64,000 nt of DNA from Sparassis latifolia (lineage: Eukaryota > Basidiomycota > Agaricomycetes > Polyporales > Sparassidaceae). This document shows, piece by piece, positions 44,553 to 55,412 of the stretch (position 1 is its first letter; each line of letters begins with the position of its first letter). The notes under the pieces are model-generated. The model was given only the letters and a program-made list of their open reading frames with translations, did not search any database and was not told the DNA's origin. Location: assembly GCA_018466975.1 (NCBI GenBank), contig CM031554.1:930001-994000 (forward strand), in the 5' to 3' direction. Made by a program: the position numbers and the translations under genes.

Positions 44553-46537
44553 ATGTATCCCGGTAGGTCTAGCATTTTCAATGTTGTGATATCGTCCACT
44601 GAGTGTGCTTTCGCAGCAAAAGAACACGCAATCAAAACTTTCACTAAGCTCGTCGAGCTCCTGCCTCCAAGGGAGCAAAGCAAGGTATGCTGACTTTGTC
44701 TTCAGGAGATCTCGAACTGGTATTTTACATTCGTCTCAGCCTCAGATATTTCTCCTTGCAGGAGCCGTGACTCCTTTCAGGAACGACACGGACCGCGAGA
44801 TGATCTTTCGGCAGGTTGTCAAGTTTCATGGCATCTTTCCTCAACCTTCTAACACCTATCATACAGGAGTCGAACTTCTATTATCTATCAGGATGCGCGG
44901 TGCCTGGAGCGTACCTTCTTTTGACATTCCAGAATGGCACCTCACTGGATAGCAATCCTTCTTCTCATCTCTTCATTCCTAAGATTGGACTCGCTGACCT
45001 CATGTGGTCTGTTCCTCCGCCCACGATCAACGAAGCTGTTGAAATGCACGACGTCACCCGCATAGATCATCTTGATGCACTCCCGGACGCCGTTCGAGAG
45101 CTGCTGATAGCCTTTCCCGATGCGATTATCCACACTCTACCTACCGGCTCACCACTATTCCCGCCATCCCTTCGCAATATACAGCGCTCGCTCTCTCCCG
45201 TAATGCACGCTTCAGTGATGAATATCTCCTCACTGCTCTCCACTGCGCTCGACTGACAAAGGACGCCGCGGAGATCGCGGAGATCAGCAAGGCCAACTCG
45301 ATCAGCTCGCGCGCACATGAGGTCGTCATGCGTGTCCTCGGCCAAGGAGTGCGCAGTGCGATAAAGCCAGGCAAGTGTGCGGGTGTAGACAGGCCTCTTC
45401 TGCCCGGAGAATGGTTAATCGAGAAGGAAGCGGAAGCGGAAGCTCTGTTTGTGGCTTCGTGCAGGAGAGAGGGGTGAGTTATTGTCCTTCATGGATTTGT
45501 CTTACTTTACCACTCGTCCCGTAGATCGGTCCATCAAGCATACCTTCCCATTGTTGCTGCCTCGACACGCGCGTCGACCCTTCACTATTGTTGCAATGAT
45601 CGCGAATTTTCTTGGGGCCCAGTGAACGCACAGGATCACAAGAATCATGACCACCTCGCACACGATGATTCTAGGCAACTGAATCCGCAGGTTCTTCTCA
45701 TTGACGCCGGCTGCGAATGGAATTGCTATGCCTCAGACAGTAAGCGGCCAGCCTTCCGATCGTTTGTCATCGCCTAAGTTACCATTCTCTTTAGTTACTC
45801 GCACCATGCCTGTGGGAAACGGAGGCAAATTTACACCGGAAGCGCGTGCCATCTATGCGCTCGTATTGGAGATGCAGAGAGTATGTTCTTGCACGGCGCA
45901 CATTCTCAACGACTCACCTGCAGTTCCCAGCTCTCCATGGAAGCTCTCAAGCCCGGCCTTCACTGGGACGCCATTCAGCTGCTCTGCCATCGCACACTTG
46001 TCCGCGGATTCCAACGGCTAGGTATATTCAAGTCGCCTCAGTCGACACATTCTGGCTCTTGGAATGCCGAAGAGGCGATTCTTGCCAGCGGCGTAAGCAG
46101 CGCCTTCTTCCCGCACGGCGTCGGGCACTCTCTTGGGCTCGATGTGCATGACGTTCCCAGCGCAAGCAAACCGGAGAAGAATGATACTTTGGGAGGGATT
46201 GAGCTCGGCCATGAGTCCTTCTACACATATCTCAGGTTGAGGCTACCCCTGCAGGAGGGTATGGTTGTCGTATGTTTTCTCGTGCAATCACTCAACATGT
46301 TCATATTGAGATTGGCTGTTGCAGACCGTCGAGCCAGGTATCTACTTCTCGCCGCACCTGCTCGCTCCAGTCCGCGACTCGCGACACATCGATCACAAGG
46401 TGCTCAAGCGGTACGAGAGTGTGGGCGGAGTAAGAATTGAGGACGTAGTCGTTATCACCAAGGACGGATACAAGAACCTCACAACCGTCAGGAGCGACAC
46501 CGACTGGATAGAGGCGGTGTGCTCGGGCACCATCTGA
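44553..46537 (+). CDS. Xaa-Pro aminopeptidase/prolidase (aminopeptidase P family)
   Basis: Metallopeptidase (peptidase family M24, pita-bread fold, usually Mn2+) that removes N-terminal residues before proline. Exons begin 44553-44562, 44617-44684, 44746-44814, 44867-45472; later exons run to the TGA at 46537. Intron 1 creates MYPAKEHAIKTF, the typical YPAK start. The N-terminal domain has FRQESNFYYLSGC. The catalytic domain has all five metal ligands: LLIDAGCEWNCYASD (two Asp), FPHGVGHSLGLDVHD (His), VVTVEPGIYF (Glu) and GGVRIEDVVV (Glu). Around 45130-45180 the reading frame shifts: upstream sequence continues in one frame, but QYTALALSRNARFSDEYLL is in another. This implies a 1-base loss or 2-base gain, or a very short non-canonical intron. 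ATG 44415 would add 46 residues. Confidence 0.87.
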
Positions 46538-47226
46538 ATCTGAGGTCTTGGGTGTGTAAATTAGCCGTTGTTGGAGTGTAGGATACGTTGCTCGGCCGGA
46601 AACACGAATAAATGTAGGAAACCCGCGGTGTGCCTTTTTTCCTGAACTTTGTCCGTGTATCCATGGTTCTACTTATCGTTGGCAAGTGATGATGACGCTC
46701 AGAGCAATATTGCTGTGTCGGGTAGAAGCTATGCATTCCTCGTCAGACTGGAAATGCCACTGCCTTTGATGGCCACTCCAGCGGATCCAATATGCAGTAA
46801 CGCTGCGACAGATGATTTGGCCTGGTGATTCTCCTCGAGCTTATTTTTGCCGAGAAGGCCCTACCTTCATCTCGGATTAGGTTGGAGCTTCTCAGAACGA
46901 AGTCTAATAACTAGTTGAAGCGTTTCCGTACCTAGTGGTAGCATAAGCACAAGTAGTACAGCATACCGAACGTACATTAATTACCTGGGGATACCGGACC
47001 TCGTCTGTATGGCAGTAAATGGTATGTACGTGTGGTACAATTCGGCTCAGCGACAACCTACTTGGTTGCCTCATTTGGAACGACGGTTTCCGGAGAACCC
47101 CGATGCTTGCGTAATTTTTGCTCGTGTCTGCATGGTACTACCACCTCCTCATCAAGTGCCTCCAACTTTATACTTTATTCTGTTGCTAACTGATGTGCTC
47201 TCTACCTTCATGATTCAAATTTTTGC
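46538..47226. other. Intergenic, no gene seen
   Basis: 690 bases between two plus-strand genes. It contains the aminopeptidase 3' region and the SPX-RING promoter. A short frame at 47009-47281 overlaps the SPX-RING start out of frame and is ignored. Confidence 0.45.
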
Positions 47227-49099
47227 ATGCATTTTTCAAAGACATACCAACAAATTTTACTTACTCTTCCTCCCGAACTGAGGGACAGTGCCATTGAATA
47301 CCGCAAACTCAAGAAGCTCATCAATCAGGTAGTGCAAGAGCTTACGTCGTTGGGTTGGTGTCGCGGTCTGTCAGCGAAGAGTGGCAGTCGCTTACACAGC
47401 ACACGCCAGGTCTCTCGCCAAGAGTTCTGCAGCAGGTTCTCCAACGGAATGATTCTGACAATGCGTCCGATGGGCACGACCATACCGACAATGGTGGACA
47501 TGCGATAAAGGCAAGACATGGCAGCTACGTGCTGAATGTATAATTTACTGACTTGATTTGGTCAGGTTTTTTATGAGCTTGAGGATGCTTCAGATCATGT
47601 CAAACCGCATCTACGGCTGCGTATCGAGACGGATGACAATCAGGGTCCTCTTGTGTCGTCTATCCCGATACCTTCCTCAATCTCAACTTATAACCCGGCA
47701 TTATCAAACGTCCAGCGAGAGCCTTCATTGGCGTTAGCCAAAGACAGGGAGAGTGCCCTATTTTCCTGCGGCTCTCCCTCCAGCATGCAGACTGAGCATA
47801 TCGATACCTCGTACGTACCAAAATACTCTACTTTTGATATGCTTTAGAATTAGAATGATCCCACCAGATTAGATGCACGCGGACGAGTCATTCCCTTGGC
47901 ATCGGACACAGCTTTTTTCGCGTTGCTGATGCATACCCTCCAATACTTATCCGAGCGCCTCACATATGTGCGTTCGGACTTCGAGGCAAGCCTGCATGAA
48001 CTCTCGCATGAGATATCGGTCACCACGAGACCTATGTCCTCCTCATCTTCTTTCTACCCGTCCTCTCAACACTCCACAAATCCTGCTTTCGTGACCGTCC
48101 ATACCCCCTCCACTTTCTTCTCATTTTCCAAGTCTGATTTGTATGCTTGGAGGGAGGTCTTTCAACTTTACGTGGAGGCGGAGATTTTCGAGAGTCAATC
48201 GGAGTTGTCTAGAGGCGAGAGGACGAGGGAAGACTCCGAGCAGCGCCTCGTAGCCTTCGGCCGCACGTTGCAGAATAGAGGACTTGCTGGTGGACAACGC
48301 TTCAAATTGAAGGAGAGTGCGCAAGCCATGCGGTCATTCCTGCGCCTACTCGCATTTATACAGGATTTGAAGAAGGTCAGATCGTGAGCGTATCACGGCT
48401 CCACATGTCGCAGATCCTGACAAAATTGATAGTTTCAATTTGCCACCGCTGAAGCGACCCGGAAGATTTTGAAGAAACATGTCAAGCGCACAGCGTTACC
48501 TCTTGCACCTGCACTATCGTCGCAATTATTTATCCCCAATGATGCTAACTTATCCTTCATGTTACTATCTCAATCAACACCTAGTGTCTTCACATCCCTT
48601 TTCCCCAATCCTGGTGTTTCGTTGTCCAAATTATTAGGGCAAGCCGTCGGCGAGCAAATCTTGCCGATCATCCCGCATGTCGATGATTATTCCTGCCTCA
48701 TCTGTACCAGCATCGCCTTCAAGCCTATACGCTTACAGTGTGGCCATTTATTCTGCGTGAGGCAAGTGATTTCTTCTCTTTCCGATGTATTTCATTTCAA
48801 TGCTGATCATCTCTGCTAGATGCCTGGTTAAGATGCAGAAACGGGGCGAAGACCATTGTCCCTTATGTCGTGCACCCACTGTTCTCTCGGCCAATCGCTG
48901 TAAGTTGTTTCGCTGTTGTCACAGACCATTCCTGATGAAAATGCCACCAATAGCAAACGTTGACTGGGCGCTCCTCAATTTCATGAAGGACTGGTTTCCC
49001 ATTGAAGCGAAGGAGAAACTCCAGCAGAATGAGAAGGAGGCGGCCGAGGAGGATATGAGGGAACTCGGTATCGATGTCAATGGTTGCACTATCATGTGA
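47227..49099 (+). CDS. SPX-RING E3 ubiquitin ligase
   Basis: SPX domains sense inositol pyrophosphates; SPX-RING proteins (e.g. fission yeast Pqr1) ubiquitinate phosphate-uptake components. Exons: 47227-47353, 47410-47510, 47566-47810, 47868-48375, 48433-48761, 48820-48899, 48954-49099; 511 residues. Start MHFSKTYQQILLTLPPELRD, then YRKLKKLINQVVQEL, is the SPX helix pair. The second SPX part reads WREVFQLYVEAEIFES and FIQDLKKFQFATAEATRKIL. The RING finger (YSCLICTSIAF, CGHLFCVRCL, CPLCRAP) has all eight ligands. The C-terminus ends in CTIM, a possible CaaX prenylation box. Two introns use GC donors (47511 and 48762, AG|GCAAG). The second is required to keep the RING cysteines in frame. Confidence 0.94.
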
Positions 49100-49239
49100 A
49101 TTGAATGAATACTCCCTTCAGGAGGGCAGCATTTCTAATGGAAGTTCGTCACAAATCATCTGCGGACGTCCGCGGCAGTTTTCCTTTAACTTCGTGAAGC
49201 TCATATACCGACAGGTATCTTCCAAAGCTTGGATATACC

Positions 49240-50486
49240 ATGGGAACACAGGGCTATCTCGTCTACAGGTACAAGGGACGATATCTCAACAGGTTCGTGC
49301 AGAACTCCGCCTATCCTGATAGCGTAGGTGTCGATATCGTCTGTGGAATTCCGGTACAGAGAGAGGAGTTTCAGCGATGGCTTCAGGCCGTACGTATCAA
49401 GTTCGAAGAAGAATGGGCAAGGAAGGTTACTGAAGCAGATAAGGTGTTTGCCTATCGGCTCTCGACGGAGCGGTTGTCCAATAGTCCGTCCGCGCTACGA
49501 GTTGGATCTGGACAAAACTGGTCTTCCACATCAATTCACCCGCCCCCGGCCGGTTTTATCGTTCCGCGCGAAATAGAGGCCGTCTCTGATCCCGGTAGGC
49601 TGTCGAAGGAGGCCAGGTCGTTGGCAGCGTCACTCATAATGAACGGTCTCTGCCCAATGCCATTCTACTTGAATTCCAAGGTATCGCCATCTCCTGTCTT
49701 GCAACTGCCTGCGATGGGGCGTGGTGGCCTTACAAACAGGTTTTGCGTGCGAATCTGTACGCAGCTTGATGACTAGAAGACCAGCAGGCTGAAATCCCGG
49801 AACTTCTGAAGGAAATTCCTGGCCAAATCCGATACAAAAGGCATCGTGTACAGAATAGCGTTTTCTGCATTTCATTGTGCTATCGTTCGCATTTGACAAA
49901 GTTACTGGAGGCTCTATAAAACGCGCACCCGCCTTGCAGTTCCTACCATCCTACTACGCCGAGTCTCCATCTACTCCTCGAATCACTGCTCTTGCTCTAC
50001 TTCGTTGAAACATCGAAATTGACATACATGCCCGCATCGGAAGGGGTGTCATGGAAACTAGCTCCTCTGCCTCTCGGTAGCCGTCTTAATAGCCTTCCAT
50101 TGGAGTTGCTCGCGATGATCGCCAGGTCCCTTCCAACTTCCGGAGACCTCGTTTCGTTCTCAGCTACGTCGGAGCACGCTATGTTAGCGCCGAATAACTT
50201 CCTCAGATACCCGCATATCGTGCCCTAACCTTTCGATTGAACCTCTCGGTGAAGATGTCCTGAAAAGTGACGGGCAACCCATCACAAATTCAGGACGACT
50301 TGGTCTTCGAAGTGGGCGATTTGGGACAACCACGATTAACGGGCCTAGCACATTTGCTGTGGGTACAACAGAATTACCCGACACAAACATTTGCAATGGC
50401 TTCGTCGTTCCGTATTGTCCAACGGATGGCAAGAAGTCGAGGGGGTGAAAGTTCTACATCTCCACCGACGATGTTGACTTCGTAGT
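49240..50486 (+). pseudogene. Degenerate relative of the 524-aa orphan protein
   Basis: Starts MGTQGYLVYRYKGRYLNRFV, matching the gene at 33003-34577, and follows its order in several frames. An open first part runs to a stop near 49776. Next come VYRIAFSAFHCAIV (about 49848-49890), PALQFLPSYYAESPSTPRIT (about 49930-49990), and the F-box-like LPLELLAMIARSLPTSGDL and NFLRYPHIV before a stop near 50228. Loss of the middle block, at least three stops or frame changes and the missing C-terminus make this a pseudogene. The first 178 codons could still be expressed as a short protein. The two loci are 15 kb apart on opposite strands. Confidence 0.8.
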
Positions 50487-51485
50487 GTACAAGCTGGCTT
50501 CAGAAGTCCGACTAGTGCTGATGCAGTAGACAACGTATGCAGAGGCTTTACCCTCACTAGTGAAGCTGCATCATTATCTAACTGGATGGCTGAGCATGCA
50601 CGGTTCCAACGGGAATTCATCAATGGATACCTGCAGTGTCAATTGCTCACAGATGCATACGAGTGCGGACGGAGTGAAAAATGATTGCCTTGACGAAGTA
50701 CGATGTATCGCTATGATGGGACAGTTGTTGGAGACCACTAGCACTACGAGGTCCATTCGTGAAGTGGACGGTGCGGAAAGTCGGGGGAGTGGCCAACGCA
50801 CAGAACATCTTGTCAACCTGGTGCAAATTATGCAAATCGACAAGCTTGCAAGAGGCGGAGCACACCTCGACGAAGGCGTCAAACAATTGCAACTCGACAG
50901 GACAATCCTGAAGAGACGTGGTGGCAAAAGGTAGTGGACAAAAAGCAGAAGGAAGACACACAACATACGATGATATGGACTTGGAAGATGCTGTGCCCTT
51001 CAGTACACGGCGTATCTGATTTGGCACAAGGAAAGATCGCATTATCATCCTTAAGTACTCAAAGTCTACATACAGAACATACCTATCACTTTGATGTCAC
51101 TGCGCACCGAATTGAAGACTGCAGGCGCATTTCTGAAAGCGAAGATCAAGAAATTACCTAATGTAATATCTAGATGGTACTGCGAGATTGGGGGTGCACT
51201 CCCAGCGCTCAGGAGCGTATAAACGATTAATGGACTATGATTTGCCAGCGGATCCAGATGGTATGCAATAGAGATACAAGTAAACGCGAATAAGTAGCAG
51301 CAGCATATTGAAAACGATAGTCGAAAGGAAGCAATCGAGACTGCTCGCAAAATAGCCAGGAAGGAGCCCGAGTCGGAAACATATCAGCTGCAAAAGAAGG
51401 AATAGTGAGGTGTAAGTTGTAGTGGTCGTGAGAGAGAGCAGAGCATTACGAGAGACACTAAGAAGACAATCGAGTGGGAAAATTA
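50487..51485. other. Intergenic, no gene seen
   Basis: Between the orphan-protein pseudogene and the 3' end of the kinase. Overlapping minus frames (50574-51048) share no continuity with the kinase. Some of this may be further decayed 3' sequence of the pseudogene or the kinase 3' UTR. Confidence 0.45.
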
Positions 51486-54400
51486 TCATAACTTCAATTC
51501 GGTCAATACTCTTCTTGCCAGCATGTGGTATTGCCAGCCATCCCCTCCAGCACGTCGGAACTGTATTCCATGTAGAGGCAGCCAAGGAACCTAGATGAAA
51601 GTATATCAACGAAACAATCAATGCAGTATTGACTACCAAGACGCACCTTCACTATGTTGATTTCAAAACGAACGGCGAGGGAGCTTGAGCCAATGCTCTC
51701 AAAAATGTCCTGACCCACTTCTCCAGTGGGGATCGGGGTCATCGTTGTAGGTTGAGGACTCGCTGCAAAATCGCGAGGTAAAGGGGGAAGAATTTTCCCC
51801 TTCGCAGGCGATTGAGAGCGCGATGGCGACTCGTCGGGAGGACCGGAGATGGCCTCCAGTGTATCAGATCGCGCAGCTTCCACAGTGGCGGAATGCGCGG
51901 ATGACGAGACATGGAAGAACGAGGACGATGCACTGCTTGCAGTAGCGCTGAGTATCGTACCACCAGATGGACGACTAGGGAGCTCCTTATCTTTAGCCTC
52001 ACGATCCTTCTCCTTGCTAGCCTTGGTGCCAAACGAAATTTTGGAAGGCCTCTTCACAATCGATTTCCGAGTGGTATCCGTCTCATGAGAGCCAATAGAT
52101 ACACGCTTGCGATGTTGGCGCTCAAAAGGTCGTGGCGATTGGATAGACGACAAATCGATGGAAGGCATGTGGATGCATTCGAAGCCAGTCTTCGTCTCGC
52201 GGTATTGAACTTGCATCCTGTCTAACACACGCTTGATATCGGCCTTAATCGCTGACGGGGGTTTTGTCGACGTCGTCGCCACGCTGCAATATCACAATTA
52301 TATTTCAATTAACGGTGCGGTGTCCAAATAGAAACGTACCTGAAAAGGCCCTTCAGGTAGACTGGTTTAAAGTCCTTCTCTTCGCCGCCATGATCGTCAT
52401 CTTCTTTGATCATCGTCTCCACTCCATTCGCACCTGGGGAAGCGACTTCGGACTGTTCCTGCTCAGCCATCTCATCCTCCTCGTCGGTGCGACCAAACAA
52501 TCTGTCTGTGAATGGCCTTTGATATGTCCCGGGGTATCCGGTAGACGGTCGACGGTGGCGGCCGATCGTACCACCGGGGCCAGATAAAAGCGCTGCACCC
52601 GTGCTATTTCTGCGTTCGTGCCGCATCGATCTACTTTGTGGATCAAGAATAGTGGCAGCCCGTCTATGAGCAGTGCCAATCGGTTGACTCTGGCTGTGCG
52701 TAACGGCGACAGTGGGTGTCGGTGTACCATTCGGCGGGTTATCCAGACTCTTCTTCTCATGAACGAACGTGGGCTCCTCCACCTTCTCCTCTTTCTCAGT
52801 AGAAGGGCGTGGAGTGAAACCTGTACCTGTCAATATACTGCCCCTCTTCGACTGTCCAGATGTCCTTCTAGACTCTTCCGTTTTTGCACCGCCGCCCAGA
52901 AGACTGCCAAACTTGCGGACCAACGTCGCGCCTGCGGACACAAGCACAGGTGTTCGTGGCTCTTCCTCCAATCGCTCGGGTTCCATTCGCTCCGCAAACG
53001 AAGTGAGCTCTGGGCCTGCGGTTCGTGGAGGCTCTAGCGGATCCCGACGCGCCCTCAGAGTACCGTGCTCGGTCACAGCTTCAGTACCACTATGTCCAAA
53101 CATGCCAGTCCATCCTCTGGAAACGCTTGGCCGTTGACTGAGACTGTGGCTGCGTCGGTGAGTGGATGCGGGTGGCGCGCGTGGCATGGGCGCTCTCGTT
53201 GGGGAGCTCGGAACAGACGTCGTTGTCTGGATGTTGTCTGCGGGTTTCAGCAGAGTGAGCGCAGCGTCACGCGCACGCGGTTGCGCAAACGTGGGTGTAG
53301 CAGGAGATAGTGTTGGCCCGGTAGCATCGTATGACATCCCAGAATAGTGAGATGTCTCGGGCGCGGGTAGCCTCGGCAAGAGCATGCTGTAATCTGGCTT
53401 CGTAGTGGCAACAGCCTCCTTCTTTCTGAGCGCTGGCTGAGAGAACGGTTTTGCGGCCGCAGGGGCATGTTCTTCGTGTGGAGGTTCAGCATGATTGTTC
53501 GACTCGAGGGAAAGCTGCGAGTTCGCGAAGTGTCCTGGACCATAGACCTTCTCTCGTTCCATCTTCTCGCGAGCCAGAAAGTACATTGAAATTAGCGGAT
53601 GGAATCCATATGTCGGATCTGGTGGCTCGCGTTGACTCGCATCGGTGAGAGAGGTGCGAGATAAGTGCGACTGAGACGTGGGTGGTGAGTGGAACGGTGT
53701 ATCTGGTGGAGATGAAGTCGGAGAGAAAAGTTTGCGGCGGTAAAAGTCAAACCCAGAAAACCGTTTTCTTCCTTTGGACGGGGTAAAATCGTTCTTGCCG
53801 TTTGGGCCGCTATCGAGCGCGATTGAAGAGCTGGACAACGATTCGCCCCAGTGGCGTCCATTCCGCCCGTTCATCGCCATTCGTTTACGCTCCCAGTGTT
53901 GCACCGCACGGTAATAACCGTCGGACTCGAGCACCTCCACCAGCTTCCGCTCGATCTCGTCTTCTGTCCCAAACTCGAATCCCTTCATGCCTCGAATCAC
54001 TTGCCCATCCAGCTCGTCTACGCGCAGCGGCTCGCGATGAACCAGGTGTGAATCCGGCGGGCCGCGGAACCCTCGCACCATCCAAGGGTGGTTGAGCACT
54101 TCTGACAATGGTGCACGCGCTGCGGGGTTTGTGACCAGCATGCGCATGAGGATATGTTTGCACTCTATTGTAGGAAGACTTGAATCACAGTAGCAATCGA
54201 ATAGAAAATCCAAAAAGCTCACCTGCACTCAGCCATACTGGATACTCCACCAGACCCCGTTTGATCTTAGCGTGCAGCGCGGGCATGCTCTGGTCGTCGA
54301 ACGGCACCTTTCCGCAGACCAGCACATACAACACCACGCCGAAACTCCACACATCCACCTCCGGCCCGGTGTACACCTTCGCGTTCAGCAGTTCGGGAGC

Positions 54401-55412
54401 TGCAAAGTACAGAGAGCCACAAAATGTCGACAGGTGGTTCACGGGATCAAACAGGTTCGAGAGGCCAAAGTCGATGATCTTGATATTGCCCGTCTGCGAG
54501 ATCAGGATGTTTTCAATCTTAAGGTCCCGGTGCACGACGTTGTTCCTATGGCAGTAATCCAGCGCACTCCCGATCTGCCTCGCGAACTTGCGCGCCACCC
54601 GCTCTCGCAGCCGCCCATGGCTGATGATGTAGTCCAGCATCTGACCCCCGTTTACGTACTCGAACACCATGTAGTAGTGGTGTGGGTGGACGATCATCTC
54701 TCGCATCCCGCAGATGTACGGGTGGTGGAGCAGCATCGACAGCGACGCCTCCCGTATCGTGCGGATCTCCTTCGAGGCGTCCCGCGACGCTTGCTTCGCC
54801 GCCGCGTCGGAGTTCATGACGCTCCCGCTGGGCGGATTGGCCCGGGGCAGAATTTTGACTGCGAGCTGAGCCGTCGGCGATGACTCCGTCAGTGACAACG
54901 AGGTCGACATTCGTTACAGCCCAAGCCTTACTCACCTTCTCGCCCGTCAAATTGTGGTGTGCCAACTTGACCTTGCCCATGCTCCCCGCTCCAAGGGTCT
55001 TACTCAGGGTGTAGTCGCCGAGTATCCTGTTTGAGCTGCGAGGCTTTCCCTGCGGGGTCGCATCGCCACGTTGCACATGCCGTCCGCCGTCCTCTGCAAA
55101 ATGCCGATCGCGCTCCGACGGAGAGGGCGCTGCGAATGTCTGCGGCGGCATCGACAGTGGTCGCGGCTTCTGAGTTGATGCCGGACGACGTGGAACTGGA
55201 GCTTGAGAGGTTGTTGGGGAATTTGGTAGTTGGGTCTGTTCTTGAGCAGCCTGAGAGAGGTTGAAAGGCGCAGCAGAAGGGGGACTTTTCTGCAGGATTG
55301 GAACGTCGAACTCGTGGCCGGTGACCATTCCGCCATGCGAAGGGGTCAAGGTACCTTCTTCCGAGACTTGAGGAAGCGGTGGGTATGCCAAAGATGCTGG
55401 ATATGCGGCCAT
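51486..55412 (-). CDS. Kin1/PAR-1/MARK-type Ser/Thr protein kinase with KA1 domain
   Basis: Cell-polarity kinase of the Kin1/MARK branch of the CAMK group. Minus-strand exons: 54936-55412, 54223-54865, 52340-54164, 51647-52283, 51486-51590; 1,228 residues. Start ATG 55412. A Pro-rich N-terminus leads to [18 protein letters not shown] (Gly loop), LAVKILPR (ATP-binding Lys), the catalytic [23 protein letters not shown] (DFG), the activation-loop [15 protein letters not shown] and [20 protein letters not shown]. About 600 residues of Ser/Pro/Thr-rich linker follow, then the KA1 domain ([20 protein letters not shown]) ending at the stop. The DFG and HRD residues are all present, so it should be active. 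KA1 suggests binding to anionic phospholipids at the plasma membrane. Antisense frames along the gene are shadows. Confidence 0.95.

Noticed and set aside
51849..54883. Numerous antisense and out-of-frame long frames over the kinase gene
   Set aside because: GC-rich third positions of the kinase exons create open shadows. None has a domain, and the sense frame is fully explained.
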